This document shows positions 34,805 through 45,810 of a stretch of DNA of 64,000 nt, piece by piece. Under the pieces are notes generated by a model that saw only the letters and a program-made list of their open reading frames with translations, did no database searches and was not told the origin of the DNA. Source of the DNA: Drosophila persimilis (taxonomy: Eukaryota > Arthropoda > Insecta > Diptera > Drosophilidae); contig NW_020825329.1 in assembly GCF_003286085.1 (NCBI RefSeq), forward strand, positions 1,488,001-1,552,000, in the 5' to 3' direction. The translations under genes and the position numbers were made by a program. Positions within the stretch are counted from its first letter, which is position 1. The number at the start of each line of letters is the position of its first letter.

Positions 34805-34839
34805 CTTCTCTTTTAGTAACCTATCAGAATGTAAGAGGC

Positions 34840-37631
34840 TTGCGTAGTAAGCTCAGCATTCTTTTCCGGGATAGTGTTGCATTTGCTTCCCACGTTATTG
34901 TGTTTACTGAAACCTGGTTAAAGCCGGACATTCTTAGTTCCGAGGTTTTGGCAGGTCGGTACACAACTTTTAGAAAGGACCGTTCGTCTCGACGTGCAGG
35001 AGGGGTTCTAATTGCAGTGGACTCTTACTTCACGTCAGAACACTTCACAGTCCAAGTTCAACAGGAACTGGAATTCCTGTGTGTAAAACTGATTCTTCCC
35101 GCTTTCGCTATATTCATTACTTGCTCGTATATCCCACCTTCTTCGGATATTTCAATTTATGAGCAGCACTTGTCCGCTTTAACCGCTGTTGCTTCCTCGC
35201 TATCTGATAAAGATCGTATGATAGTTCTTGGTGACTTCAACTTGCCAGGAACTGTTTGGTCTTCGGTAAACGAGTCTAGTATCCTAGTGCCCATGTCACG
35301 ACATGACTTTGTTGACGGCTTGCTTGACCTGTCCTTGTCTCAAGTCAATCATGTGAAAAATTCCTTGGGTCGATTGCTTGATCTATGCTTTGTATCGGAT
35401 CCGACCATAGTGTTGTTAACCCGAGCCCTTCCGCTCACTATACCTGAAGACGCCTACCACCCTACTTTCGAGGTGTCGCTAGACATAGGACCAACTGTAT
35501 TGGATCGGTCGAGTAGACTACCTGAACGTGTCCGCTGCTTTCGTAAAGCCGAGTTTGCGAAGCTTAATAACCTAATTAGGGATTTTGATTGGTCCGCTTT
35601 GTACTTGTGCACTGATGTCACAAAAGCCACAAACATTTTTTACAATGCTCTTGGCACATTTTTTGATTCTTGTGTCCCGCTCTCTTGTCCGATTAGATCT
35701 GGAAAACCCCCTTGGTTTACCAAAGAGTTATCCAGTCTAAAAAACTTAAAATCAAGACTTTATAAAAAATTTCAAGAAGTGGGTTCTCCTACTTCTCACT
35801 CTCGTTATGTAATAGCTCGGTCAAACTTTTCAGTTCTTAATGCTCAATGCTATAAGAACTACCTATCTCGTTGCAGGATACGTTTTTCTCAGGACCCTAA
35901 ACAGTTTTACTGCTTCGTAAACAGTAAGCGTAGAACGTCCGCACACCCATCCTCGCTATCATTTTGTAATACGTCGGCAAATAATGATCAGGCAATTGCC
36001 GATCTTTTTGCCCAGTTTTTCCAAACTACCTATTCTGAGGAACGCTACTCTGGTCAACCGTACCCATACGGATTACCGAGGTCGAACGGCATTTTCAGTC
36101 CCTTGTTAAATGAGTATTCCCTACTTCAAGATCTTCGACTAGTTAAGCCGGTGTTTTCACCGGGTCCAGACGGGGTTCCAGGTTGTGTACTCAGGTACTG
36201 CGCCGAGGCTCTGTGTGGACCATTGCTTAAACTATTCACCATGTCCATTGATTCATCTTGCTTCCCCCCAATCTGGAAGGAATCGTTTATAATTCCTCTC
36301 CATAAAAAAGGTAGTAAGTCTGATGTAAAAAATTATAGAGGTATAGCAAAGTTATCCGCTATTCCCAAATTGTTTGAGAAGGTTTTAACTCCGCACTTGC
36401 AACATCTCTGCAAGTCACTTATATCTCCAACTCAGCATGGATTTATAAGGCGGCGATCAACCACCACGAACTTGTTAGAGTTTACCTCTTTCATTATTAA
36501 AGGCTTTCAAGGTAACTTACAGACGGATGTTATTTACACCGACTTTAGTAAAGCATTCGACTCTGTAAACCATTCCCTTTTAGCACATAAACTTGACCTT
36601 TTAGGGTTTCCGCCCAACCTCCTGAGATGGATTTCTAGCTATCTTTGTTCTAGGTCTCAAAGAGTCCTCTTCAAAAACTCCCTCTCTTTACCAGTAAAGG
36701 TTTCTTCGGGAGTACCACAGGGCAGCCATCTAGGCCCCTTACTCTTCACACTCTTTATTAATGACTTGCCTTCAGTATTAACATACTCTCGAGTACTTAT
36801 GTATGCGGATGATGTTAAACTCTGTGTCCAGTACAAGGACATTTCATTTCATTCTCGCTTGCAATCCGATCTCAATACTTTCAGTCATGGTGTTGTGCAA
36901 ACTTGTTACACCTTAATGCCTCGAAATGCAAAGTTATGACATTTCATCGTTCTAGCCCTTTGTTGGCTCCCTACACCCTATTTGGGGGTTCTCTTGAGAG
37001 AATTACCCTGGTGGATGATCTGGGTGTTATGTTAGATCCCAAGTTAAAGTTTTCCGAACACATTTCTACCATGGTAAATAAGGCCATGGGCGTGCTTGGG
37101 TTTATAAAGAGGTGGTCAAAGGAATTTGACGACCCCTATATAACAAAGACTCTCTATACCTCGCTTGTTCGTCCGATCTTAGAATACGGCTCCTGTGTAT
37201 GGTGCCCTCAGTACAAAGTACACCAGGACCGTATAGAATCAGTACAGAAAAACTTTTTACTCTTTGCTCTGCGGGGCCTTAACTGGGATGCGGGTGTAAG
37301 ACTCCCATCTTACTCTAGTAGACTATTATTAGTAAACCTCCCATCCTTAGTTAACCGTAGAAAAATGCTTGGTGTGATATTTATGCACAACTTGATCAGG
37401 GGTGACATAGACAGCCCTGATCTGTTGAGCCGCATAAACTTCACGATTCCTATTAGACTGACTAGAAACTTTATACCGTTGTTCCTTCCACTTTGTAGAT
37501 CGAATTATTCCTTGCATGAACCGTTTAGGGTCTTATGCTCGGACTATAATTCCCTCTACCATATTATATCCTCCACTAATTCTCTTCCTCTTATTAAATT
37601 ACTAATCATTACACACCTTTCTAGTAATTAG
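34840..37631 (+). pseudogene. CR1-like ORF2 (endonuclease plus reverse transcriptase) with one frame break
   Basis: Polyprotein in two frames: 34840-36939 and 36903-37631. The open frame extends upstream of 34840 through TYQNVRGL, so the true start is probably near 34810. The endonuclease occupies roughly residues 1-220 and the reverse transcriptase 420-690. The catalytic YADD box is present, but the frame is lost about 30 codons later, near 36888, and continues one frame over with LHLNASKCKVMTFHR. The break removes the C-terminal part from the same protein. Copy 1 has the identical break. Confidence 0.88.
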
Positions 37632-37934
37632 TAATTGTAGTGGTATTTGTATTTTGTATTTTATTGCATGCTTAATTTCTTAATAAGTTTAGTGCTAATT
37701 TTCCTCGAAGGTTAGTCTAATATCTATCTTTCTTGCATGCTCGCGTTTGGTTCGGCTACGCACCGCGCGTCATGCGGCAGCGCCCCTCGGTCGGTTGGGC
37801 GGGAGGAGGGCTGCGTTTTGCCTGGGATCCGCGCGTAACAGCCTTCTGCTGGTGTCACACGGGCCACTTGACGGTGCAGTAATTGCATCGCCTCTTGTTA
37901 GATGCAGTCATTGCATGTCAACGTCCAATTAAAA

Positions 37935-38200
37935 AAATAGAGAATGACCATATATATCCGGTTGCGGAATCTGGATCAGATCGGATAATTTTTATGGCTA
38001 AAAGCAACAAATCAATTTGCAGTGGCTACGCAGCGCCCGACGTCACGCTCAGACTGATTTCCTGTCTCTCTCGCTCGCACTCTTTGTCGTGTCGTTTAAT
38101 ATTCGCGGAGTATGCCGGAGGAGAGCCATACTGACTAAGTATCGGGTATAAATGTAGAGTTGCGGTGTCCGCAGCAACTCACAACGTTCCCTCTCGTCTG
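37935..38200 (+). mobile_element. DINE-1-like element, 3' part, continuation of the copy at 32501
   Basis: Resumes with TAGAGAATGACCATAT, exactly where 33262 left off. It contains the GCTACGCAGCGCCCGACGTC block, the GCCGGAGGAGAGCCATACTG block, AGTATCGGGTATAA, and the terminal hairpin with ACGTTCCC. Confidence 0.85.
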
Positions 38201-38656
38201 TAAATTTATATAAAAAAAATTAACCTTTGAATACGTGTTTCTTGATTCATTAACAATGAAGCAAATATACAACAAAATTGGTGTTCGGTGGGTTACATTT
38301 AACGCTAATTAATTGACCAATTCATTTTGTTCAAGATTAACTACTTTTACTCGATTAACATACGTACTCGCATGGATTATATTTTGACAAAAAAACGGTT
38401 TCGACAAAAAAAAACCGTCGCAGTGTTGTGACGTCAATATTGCTGGTATTTGCGGACGTATTTTTATAAAATATTTCGTGAATATTATATAAATATACTG
38501 TTTTATCTTAGCTGTTTTCTACATGACTGGCTTGTTTTCCTGCTATATGATTACTTTGATTGTTTTTGCCTCAATTTTCGTCTCGTACATCGATACGAAA
38601 TCCTACTTAGCCCACTTAAGCCCCCTATATTTAAACAGTTCAACGACTTGAGGTAA
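38201..38656. other. AT-rich DNA before a decayed gene
   Basis: No ORF of interest. It holds an oligo-A-rich stretch and GCAGTGTTGTGACGTC near 38420, which could be the remains of a promoter. Nothing else was recognised. Confidence 0.35.
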
Positions 38657-40134
38657 ATGGCGGCAAATATTACTGATTGTGTAAAATTAATCTCATTTTC
38701 AAAATATATCATAAATCCTTCAACGTCTTCAAAATATACCAGCAACTGCGCTATCCAACACTAAGTACAAAAACAATTATTCTTTGCCGTGATAAGTATG
38801 TACTGGAAATATTCAGAAACATAATTAGTTTATGTTGAGGAACGTATAACAAGTCCATCGCTAAGCGAAGAACCATCGCCAAAAGAGAACAAGAAGAGAA
38901 TGGAAGAGACCAAAATTTGTATAAACACATATGTATTCTTACCGCCGCTGCGACGGCATTTTTCAGTACCAAATAGACATTGAACTGTACAAGAACAAAA
39001 TAAATACAGTCCACTAAAATCAAATCCGTCGAGCATATTATTCGCGAACAGTTTACATAAAAAACAAAATTTTTAAGCAAGAGGAGGTCCTATCGCTCCT
39101 TGGGCAGATCTTGAATATATTTCTGCGCGATACATTGAGAAGCTTTTAACGCACCTAAAGGCTAAGGGTGAGGGCGAGAGCGTGTTTCTTTATGTACTAT
39201 CCACTAATCAAAGATCTAATTGTGCCTGCCACCACAGAGAATGTGTACATATGTGCTCTCCAGCTACTTGTCGTCCAACGAGTCTCTATAACTGGCTCCG
39301 TTCTAAACCATCTCCTGCAATTATCTTGCAGAACCATCAGATTCCTGCAAACTCGGAGGAATACGGCTGATGAAGTCCGTGGCTTGCTTCAGTATGGGTC
39401 TGGCATTCATGAGAATCCATCGCACGCTTATTCAATACTCGAATAACGATCACACTCACACATTCACATCAATGTGGATGACAATGAGCTGTTGCACAAG
39501 ATCTCGGCCAAATTGGATCTGCTTTCGTACGTTCTGCAACAGACGCATGTGCACGGCTTTGTGAAAATGGCCGAACTGCATCATATACTTTGGAAGAAGC
39601 TGGCGATCGTGCCCCCAAGGAGATCATCATCCAGCAGGAACGCGTGACGTTTGAGAATCAGTTAATCCTCTTCCATATGCTGCCGCTACTGTTCGCCATT
39701 AAATATGCCCACAGGCAGGCGGACGAGGCTTCTCGCACTGAACTGTTCGACGCTTACGTTCTGAAATTAATGGAAATGTCGTGTGAGCAGATATTGGCAG
39801 ATGGTCTGTTCACGCCAGAGTTAGCCAACAAGTGGACCAGGCGTTAAAGCTCGTGCAGCTGGCTATGGAGCATTTCCCATCGCCGAACATGGCGTTGCTG
39901 GTAGTCAATCTGCAGGGCTCTGCCTTGGTTTGCCTGGGTCCCACTATTGTCAAGCGCATGCATGATACCAATGCATTTCGGCCAATGAAAATAGTCAAAA
40001 ATGAAATGAGAAAATTATTGGACGAAAAATCGTCATCGACCTGCACCCTAACAATAGAACGGAGCTGCGAACGTTTTCCGGAAATATACCAAATAGTATG
40101 GTATATATATTTACTTTACGGAAAAATACTATAA
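38657..40134 (+). pseudogene. Decayed gene with several single-base frameshifts, unknown family
   Basis: The coding trace starts near ATG 38657 (MAANITDCVKLISFSKYI) and runs in shifting frames to 40134. Blocks include [110 protein letters not shown] and [16 protein letters not shown]. The last 500 bases keep long open stretches joined by one-base shifts near 39615 and 39837. The product would have been a leucine-rich, mostly helical protein. I do not recognise it. Host genes and the LINE ORF1 in this window are unbroken, so decay is more likely than sequencing error. Confidence 0.5.
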
Positions 40135-40155
40135 AATATTACCGCGGTCACACTA
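40082..40155 (+). promoter_or_regulatory. Isolated Motif 6 plus Motif 1 promoter-like pair
   Basis: AAATATACCAAA at 40082-40093 matches the reverse complement of Motif 6. CGGTCACACTA at 40145-40155 is an exact plus-strand match to Motif 1 (YGGTCACACTR). The pair resembles the MED26 promoter, but the next 1.2 kb has no clear gene on the plus strand. Confidence 0.5.
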
Positions 40156-41319
40156 TCCTAAACTCTTCCCGAAAAACAATGAAAAGAAATGTGTTACACT
40201 TGGCTTGTTTCCCAGAGGGCAACGCCGGCTAGCTGTGTGAATAGGGTTTGGGGGTTTTTACGTGGTGCATGAGACCAAATGTGTGGCACGCACTGGAAGG
40301 CGATGCAACGAACGTGCGATGTGGCTAGGATCGCCCTGGCAGCTAAATCGTCGTCCGCCCCCATCACATGTCTCGCGCTTCTTGGTTCACACACGCGCAA
40401 CTGGCACAAACTCACTCAGGTTCACGTTGGACAGTCTTCTTCTCTGCAGTCGACTTTCTCGAACTCCAGTGTTCCTCTCCAGAAACCTTCTGGCCCGGTT
40501 CTGGTGGCTATATCCCTTCCGGCTGTGAGTAAAATTTCTTGCATTATTTGCTCGCCTGTCTTTTTCTTGTATTCACTTCAAAATTTCTGTTTTAATCGCT
40601 CTACGATTTCCACAATCCACTCCACGTTTTCTAATATTTTCACTCCTATTTATCCCCTTTTCCCTTACTAATACATATAACTAATCCTATTCTTTATATC
40701 CCCAGTAACGGCAGTAAATGAAAATATTTGCATCTACTAGAGCTGGTCGACACCAACGGAAATTTTTCGGGACCCTCGCAAATCAGCAGTATAATCTATA
40801 CGATATGTATATATGTATAAGTACGAGTATATACAAGTTATTTTAGGGTGGCTTATATTTTCTTGTTTTAATATTCATTGGTTGTTTTAGTTATATTTTA
40901 TATAGTTATATATATATATATATATATGTTTTTTTTTTTGTTAGCCCGTGCTTGATTTATATTAACATTTGCGGTGTGTATGAAGTCAAAAATGTATTTG
41001 TAGAATTCGATAGGTTCGTTCTTAAAGAATCGGTAGATATCGGTATCGCGACATTTGAAAATCAGATGTGAAGAATTTTCTCTTCATAAGTTACTTTCAT
41101 TCTAGCCAGCGAAACTTGACTATTCCAAGACCACTAAGAACCCAATTGATTTGTATTGTATAAACCAATAAACCAATTTTATAAACGGCTAATACGTATG
41201 TTTGCGAAAGTGGCAAAGGTAATAGCCCTATGAATGGCTATTAGCTCAGCTGACAGTGACGATAACTTTTTACATGTCTTGCTTCATTATAAAGCACAGC
41301 CGATACAAATTTGACTTGA
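40156..41319. other. No confirmed gene; possible noncoding or relic sequence
   Basis: An open frame at 40279-40671 is low-complexity (S, T, I, F) at its end and I do not trust it. The GC-rich part, 40190-40520, differs from its surroundings and ends at a donor-like GGCTGTGAGTAAA near 40525. A (TA)n tract lies at 40909-40930. Nothing else was recognised. Confidence 0.35.
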
Positions 41320-41617
41320 ACTAATGCCCAGAAGAAAGCGTTTTCGACCTCATAAAGTATATATATATATATATATATATGTGTGTATATATATATTCTC
41401 GATCACCAGGGTGCCGAATCTATATAAGCACAAATTATTAATATGGCGAGAAGGAACAAATCAGTTTGTAGTGGCTACACAACGCCGTCCACGCGCTTAC
41501 TTTTTTTCTGTCTATCTCTCAAACACTCATCGAGTGTCAGGTATAAGTGGTGGTAGTAAGTGGTAAGTGGTAGAGTCGCGGTCGCAGCTGCGACTCACAA
41601 CGTTACCTCGTCTTGTT
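41320..41617 (+). mobile_element. Old, shortened DINE-1-like element
   Basis: Blocks in DINE-1 order: AGAAGAAAGCGTTTTCGACC, CATAAAGTATATATAT, AGGAACAAATCAGTTTGTAG, GTGGCTACACAACGCC, GAGTGTCAGGTATAA and the end hairpin GAGTCGCGGTCGCAGCTGCGACTC. It is more diverged than the other copies and has an expanded (TA)n. Confidence 0.75.
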
Positions 41618-43593
41618 GTGAATCTGTAATTTTCTTATTTAATATAAGCAACTACATATTATATTCACTTATTGTTCTATAGTATATGAAAAAAGGTTCA
41701 AACACACTAGTCCAAATGGTGATGGCAGGAATTGGAGAGATCTGAGGTCGCTCCGCGGCCGGCGCGCATCACCACCCGAATAACTCTTCTACATATATTT
41801 ATGTACATATGTATTAGTTTATACACCTGTAGATATTAAATGTTTTTTCCTGTGGCATACATAATTTGAATATATGAGATACCGGAATGATTAATGTACA
41901 GAATTATCATACTTACTATAATGATGACTCGTTCTCTCTCTCTCTTCTTTGTTCAGTGTGGCGCACTCTGGCGGATTGAAAGAGGGAGAGAGAGAGAGCT
42001 CTAGGGTTCTGTGGTTCTGCAGTGGCAGAGAAGCAATAGAATTGTACGGCAACTCTTCGTGTTGGTGATTCTGAAAATAACTACCTCCAAACATATGTTC
42101 TCTGTCCTCTCAGTCTAGTTTTTCAGTCCAGTCAAGTAGAATACGGTTGCCATTTTACTTTCAAGTTATATGGACGTACATATGTATATATGTACATGTA
42201 CATCCACATGTTTTCTATATTCCCTGCTGTTTTTAGAAAATTATTATATATTTTTGGTACTGTCCAACTGAAATGTAAAATTTTATTGCACGTGTATGTA
42301 GAAACTAGATTTATGTGTATGCTTGTGTGTGTTTAATTATGTATGTATTTTATGTAGCCTACACCTAGACAAGGATAGCTTGTGCTCTTTGCTTATAGCC
42401 AAAAGAAAGCTAAGAGAGTAGTCCACTAACATATCATATTGCCATTAATTACATGTACATATATAGTGTCTAAATAATCGTTTAGCTTGTACTTGAGTGT
42501 ACGTATATTATGAGCTGATTTTTTAACATTTCAATTTGTAGTTTAGGTATGAATTTTGGATCAGCAAAAGACATTTAAATGGCGATTATCTGGCTTGATG
42601 AGTTTATACAAATTATAGATTTACATTCTTGATTGGTTTTGACAATGCTATGAAAGGCAAATAATATTAGACAAATATAAATTTTTAATTGGTCTATTAC
42701 TTAATGCGCTACTATTACTTTTGTTTTTGTGGGATGGGTATACAGGCTGATTGGTAGGATGCATGTCAGATTTTCATACACTGTAATATACATACATATA
42801 TATATGTATTTCCGTATGTGCATGGTTTATTGATTAGTTTAAATTGAATCTTAGAAAATCAATAATATTCACAAAGAATGATGAACAATCTTACATAAAA
42901 CCGTTCAGCTCGCCTAAGTACCGGTAAAAAATAGGAATACTTATGTGTGATTATGGCGTATATACTCGTACGTACGAGAATGTATATAGAGCATATGATC
43001 TTAACAACGTGAATGTTAACGTACAGATATGCGTATATGTATATTATGTTGAATGTGTCCCAATGCATAAGTGGGTTCTAATCGTCAATGCCCGAGTAAC
43101 ATCATTCATAATTTGTATATATTATGTACTATGTATGTATGCATTTATGTTATTCATATTTTACAAATATTAAACGTTACTAGCTATCTATTTATGTACG
43201 CGTGAATTGGGATATTTTTCTATAGCTACGGCATTGGTGCATGAATGGCACAAAAATTGCAACGTTCCCATGAATGCTCTGCTGGTCCCGGTTCGCCGAC
43301 TCAGACGGAGCATCCTGCGAACAATTGATTCACATATTAGTTAATAATTATTTAAAATATACATATGTAATGGCACTTGAACTGAAACTTATATGACTAT
43401 ACAAGGACTATCCTAGAATTTTTTTCTATTTACAACCCCAAGGTGCGTTGCATTATCTTCTTTTCTCTTATTTTCATACATGGAGGCTTACGTTATATAG
43501 GCATATAGGGCAGGGCAAGAAGTCATACATATAACTAGATATTCTGTGGCTGGTTTGTATGGCATGCCTTGCTTAAGTCTGCTGATGGCTATC
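41618..43593 (-). other. Sox102F downstream region, with probable 3' UTR
   Basis: No ORF of interest. A minus-strand poly(A) signal (TTTATT on the plus strand at about 42826) would give a 3' UTR of about 0.8 kb. CT/GA-rich tracts lie at 41935-41950 and 41983-42000. ACATATGT-type repeats are common. Confidence 0.4.
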
Positions 43594-45795
43594 TTAGTCG
43601 TCTAATTCACGCTGGGATGAAATCTCCATTTCCTCTGATGAGAAGCCAGAGGGCGATAAGCTCTCTGCAGGATAATAGAAAGTGCCAGAAGTCGCACAGC
43701 CCAACGGTTGTGAAGGAGGAGTTCCACATTCATCCCCATGAGCTGCAGCCGCGGCGGCGGCTGCTACAGCCTGTGTCATGTCCTGCAAATGATAGACAGC
43801 TGCGGCAGCCGCAGCGTGCACATGAGGTGGACCATCCTGTCCATTTAAGCAGGAGTCAGCAGAGGCACTTCCCGGACCCGCAGTACTAGCTCCACCAGTG
43901 CGGCACCAGAGCTGCCTCATCTCTGCTCGGCGATTGCGCATCAATACTTTATACTCTGATATGCGCATCTTCTTTCCATCCACGATACACGTTCGTTTGG
44001 GACGCGGCCGGTAGCGGTAGTCTGGATGCTGCTCCATGTGGAGCTTTGAGAGACGCGATTGCTCTTCATAGTACGGCTGTTTGTCTGCATTCGACATAGC
44101 CTTCCAGCGGGCGCCCAAAATTTTCGAAATATTTGAATTATGCATGTCAGGGCAAGCTTTTAAAATCTTCCTACGCTCATCTTTTGCCCATACCATGAAA
44201 GCGTTCATGGGTCTTTTGATGTGTGGCTTGCTATGACTGTGACCATGGCCATGTCCGTGTCCATTACCATGTCTCTGCGGATGAGTTGATGACGGTGGCT
44301 GAGCACCTGGGCTAACTTGATTTTTGTTAAAACAGTCTGGGTCCAATGCTGCGGAGCGTTCTGAATTCGTGCCGCAACTGTTTGTGGAATCGCGACTGAT
44401 CCGTGCCGCCCGTGATACGCCAACTCCAATACCAGAGGGACATAATGTTGGACAATCACCCGTAACGCCAGCAGAATTCCATATTTGGCCCTTGAAATAA
44501 AAATACAAAGAAAATCTAAATAAATGTGTTGTATTGATTTTGGTACTCTTTAGTATTTCGCATTTCTACATGCACACATAGTTTTTCCGACTGATTCCTC
44601 TGCGCACAGCATAAGGTACATACATACGCGCCTAGACATCTGTATGGGGTGTGGTGGGCCGAAGTGATGGTTTTCTCTCCCTCAGTGTCCTGAGGTTTAT
44701 CTTGCCAGATGTTGGCAACGAACAGAATAGAGCTTTTCAAACCTTTAAAATTACATACGTATACCATATACCTACAATATGAGACTCGATGCTGAATTCG
44801 CCGGCAGTTTTAAAGTTTAACTGGCAGACATAAGTCACAGCTGGCTCTTATGATTATAATTATAAGACAACCTTTAAAAAAATGTTACTTACACGAGTTT
44901 TTAAAAGTGGGGCTTCCATGTCTGTGTAATGATGTTGGACTGTATGATGCCAGCCTAATGGCGGACTGGATACGACAGGAGTAAGACTTTCACGTTGGTC
45001 TCTTGGGCAACAACTGGTTGGAGAAGAACCCGGCGATCCTTTCGGCTTGGTTAGATTTAGTGGAACCTCCATTTCGGAGTCTTGAACTGCTTCCGAAAGA
45101 CTTGCTACGCTATGATCGGCCGGCGAGGATGGGAAGGTTAGGGAGCACTCTTCTGGGACACTTTGACTCTGGACTAAGGCTGTTCGACCGTGGGGTGACT
45201 CTGGTGGCGTGTGGCTGTAGGAAAGCATTGAATAGCTATGACACTCCTGAACGGGAGACTCTGGTCTTGACTTGCAGCTTCCTCTCAAAGCTCCAATCTC
45301 AAGCGTTGGTAGTGTACCGGAGCTATCCGTCGGCTTATTCACACTTGCCGATATTGCGAGAAGATTATTGTTGCTAGAACTGTGGTTATTATTATTGGAA
45401 GCGGCCACTGCTGCTGCCGCCAAAGCGGCCTGAATGTGTGCCGCCGCGACCGCAGCTGTCGGCCACATTGGTTGCATAGCCATTTTGTGTGCGCTCGTTG
45501 GTCCATGATGAGTATGACTGTGCTGTGACTGCGAACTCACATGGCCAGGCATTAGTTGTATCAGCTGCTGTGCAGGTACTGGTGGACGCAGAAAAGCTGG
45601 AAGAAACGGTACCAAATTGCCGGGACTAACAGCAGTTGCTTGATGTTGATGATGGGGATTCGGCGCTGTAAAACGTCCTGCCCCGAACTGTGTATTCAGC
45701 TGATGATGCAGCTCCTGCAGGCTACTCTCTTGCTGCAGCCTCTGCACATTTTGGAGTTGCTGCTGCTGCTGAATACTTGCATCAATGTCAGTCAT
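43594..45795 (-). CDS. Sox102F: Sox102F, SoxD-group HMG-box transcription factor
   Basis: Nuclear sequence-specific DNA-binding factor. There are two coding exons on the minus strand: 45795-44893 and 44490-43594 (stop TAA). GTAAGT and TTTCAAG splice sites and phase 0 give 599 codons. Residues about 1-30 are a Gln-rich helix ([16 protein letters not shown]), the remnant of the SoxD coiled coil. Ala-, Asn- and His-rich stretches follow, then VPLNLTKPK, like the PLNLS-type CtBP-binding motif in vertebrate Sox5/6. The HMG box starts near residue 390 ([34 protein letters not shown]) and is followed by [19 protein letters not shown], diagnostic of SoxD. The chosen start is the first ATG after the acceptor at 45811. 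The frame is also open back to the acceptor, so an upstream coding exon is possible. Confidence 0.93.
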
Positions 45796-45810
45796 GCTAT
45801 CGAACTGAGT

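Larger units (their letters stand above)
33268..37934 (+). mobile_element. CR1-like non-LTR retrotransposon, copy 2, almost full length
   Basis: A two-ORF element of about 4.7 kb with a 5' UTR (33268-33790), ORF1 (33791-34804), ORF2 (about 34810-37631) and a 3' UTR ending near GTCAACGTCCAATT. ORF2 has an apurinic-type endonuclease (TETWLKPDI, VLGDFNLPG), then reverse transcriptase with YADDVKL, and no RNase H. ORF1 starts with a PHD-like zinc finger, a trait of the CR1 group. A frame break near 36888 disables ORF2. It is inserted inside a DINE-1 element, and its near-identical partner lies at 24054-27492 in the opposite orientation. Confidence 0.92.

Noticed and set aside
40279..40671. 130-codon plus-strand ORF after the orphan promoter motif
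   Set aside because: The second half is low-complexity S/T/I/F from AT-rich DNA, and a donor-like site interrupts it. No domain; left as unannotated DNA.
45003..45377. 124-codon plus-strand ORF
   Set aside because: Antisense shadow of Sox102F coding exon 45795-44893.
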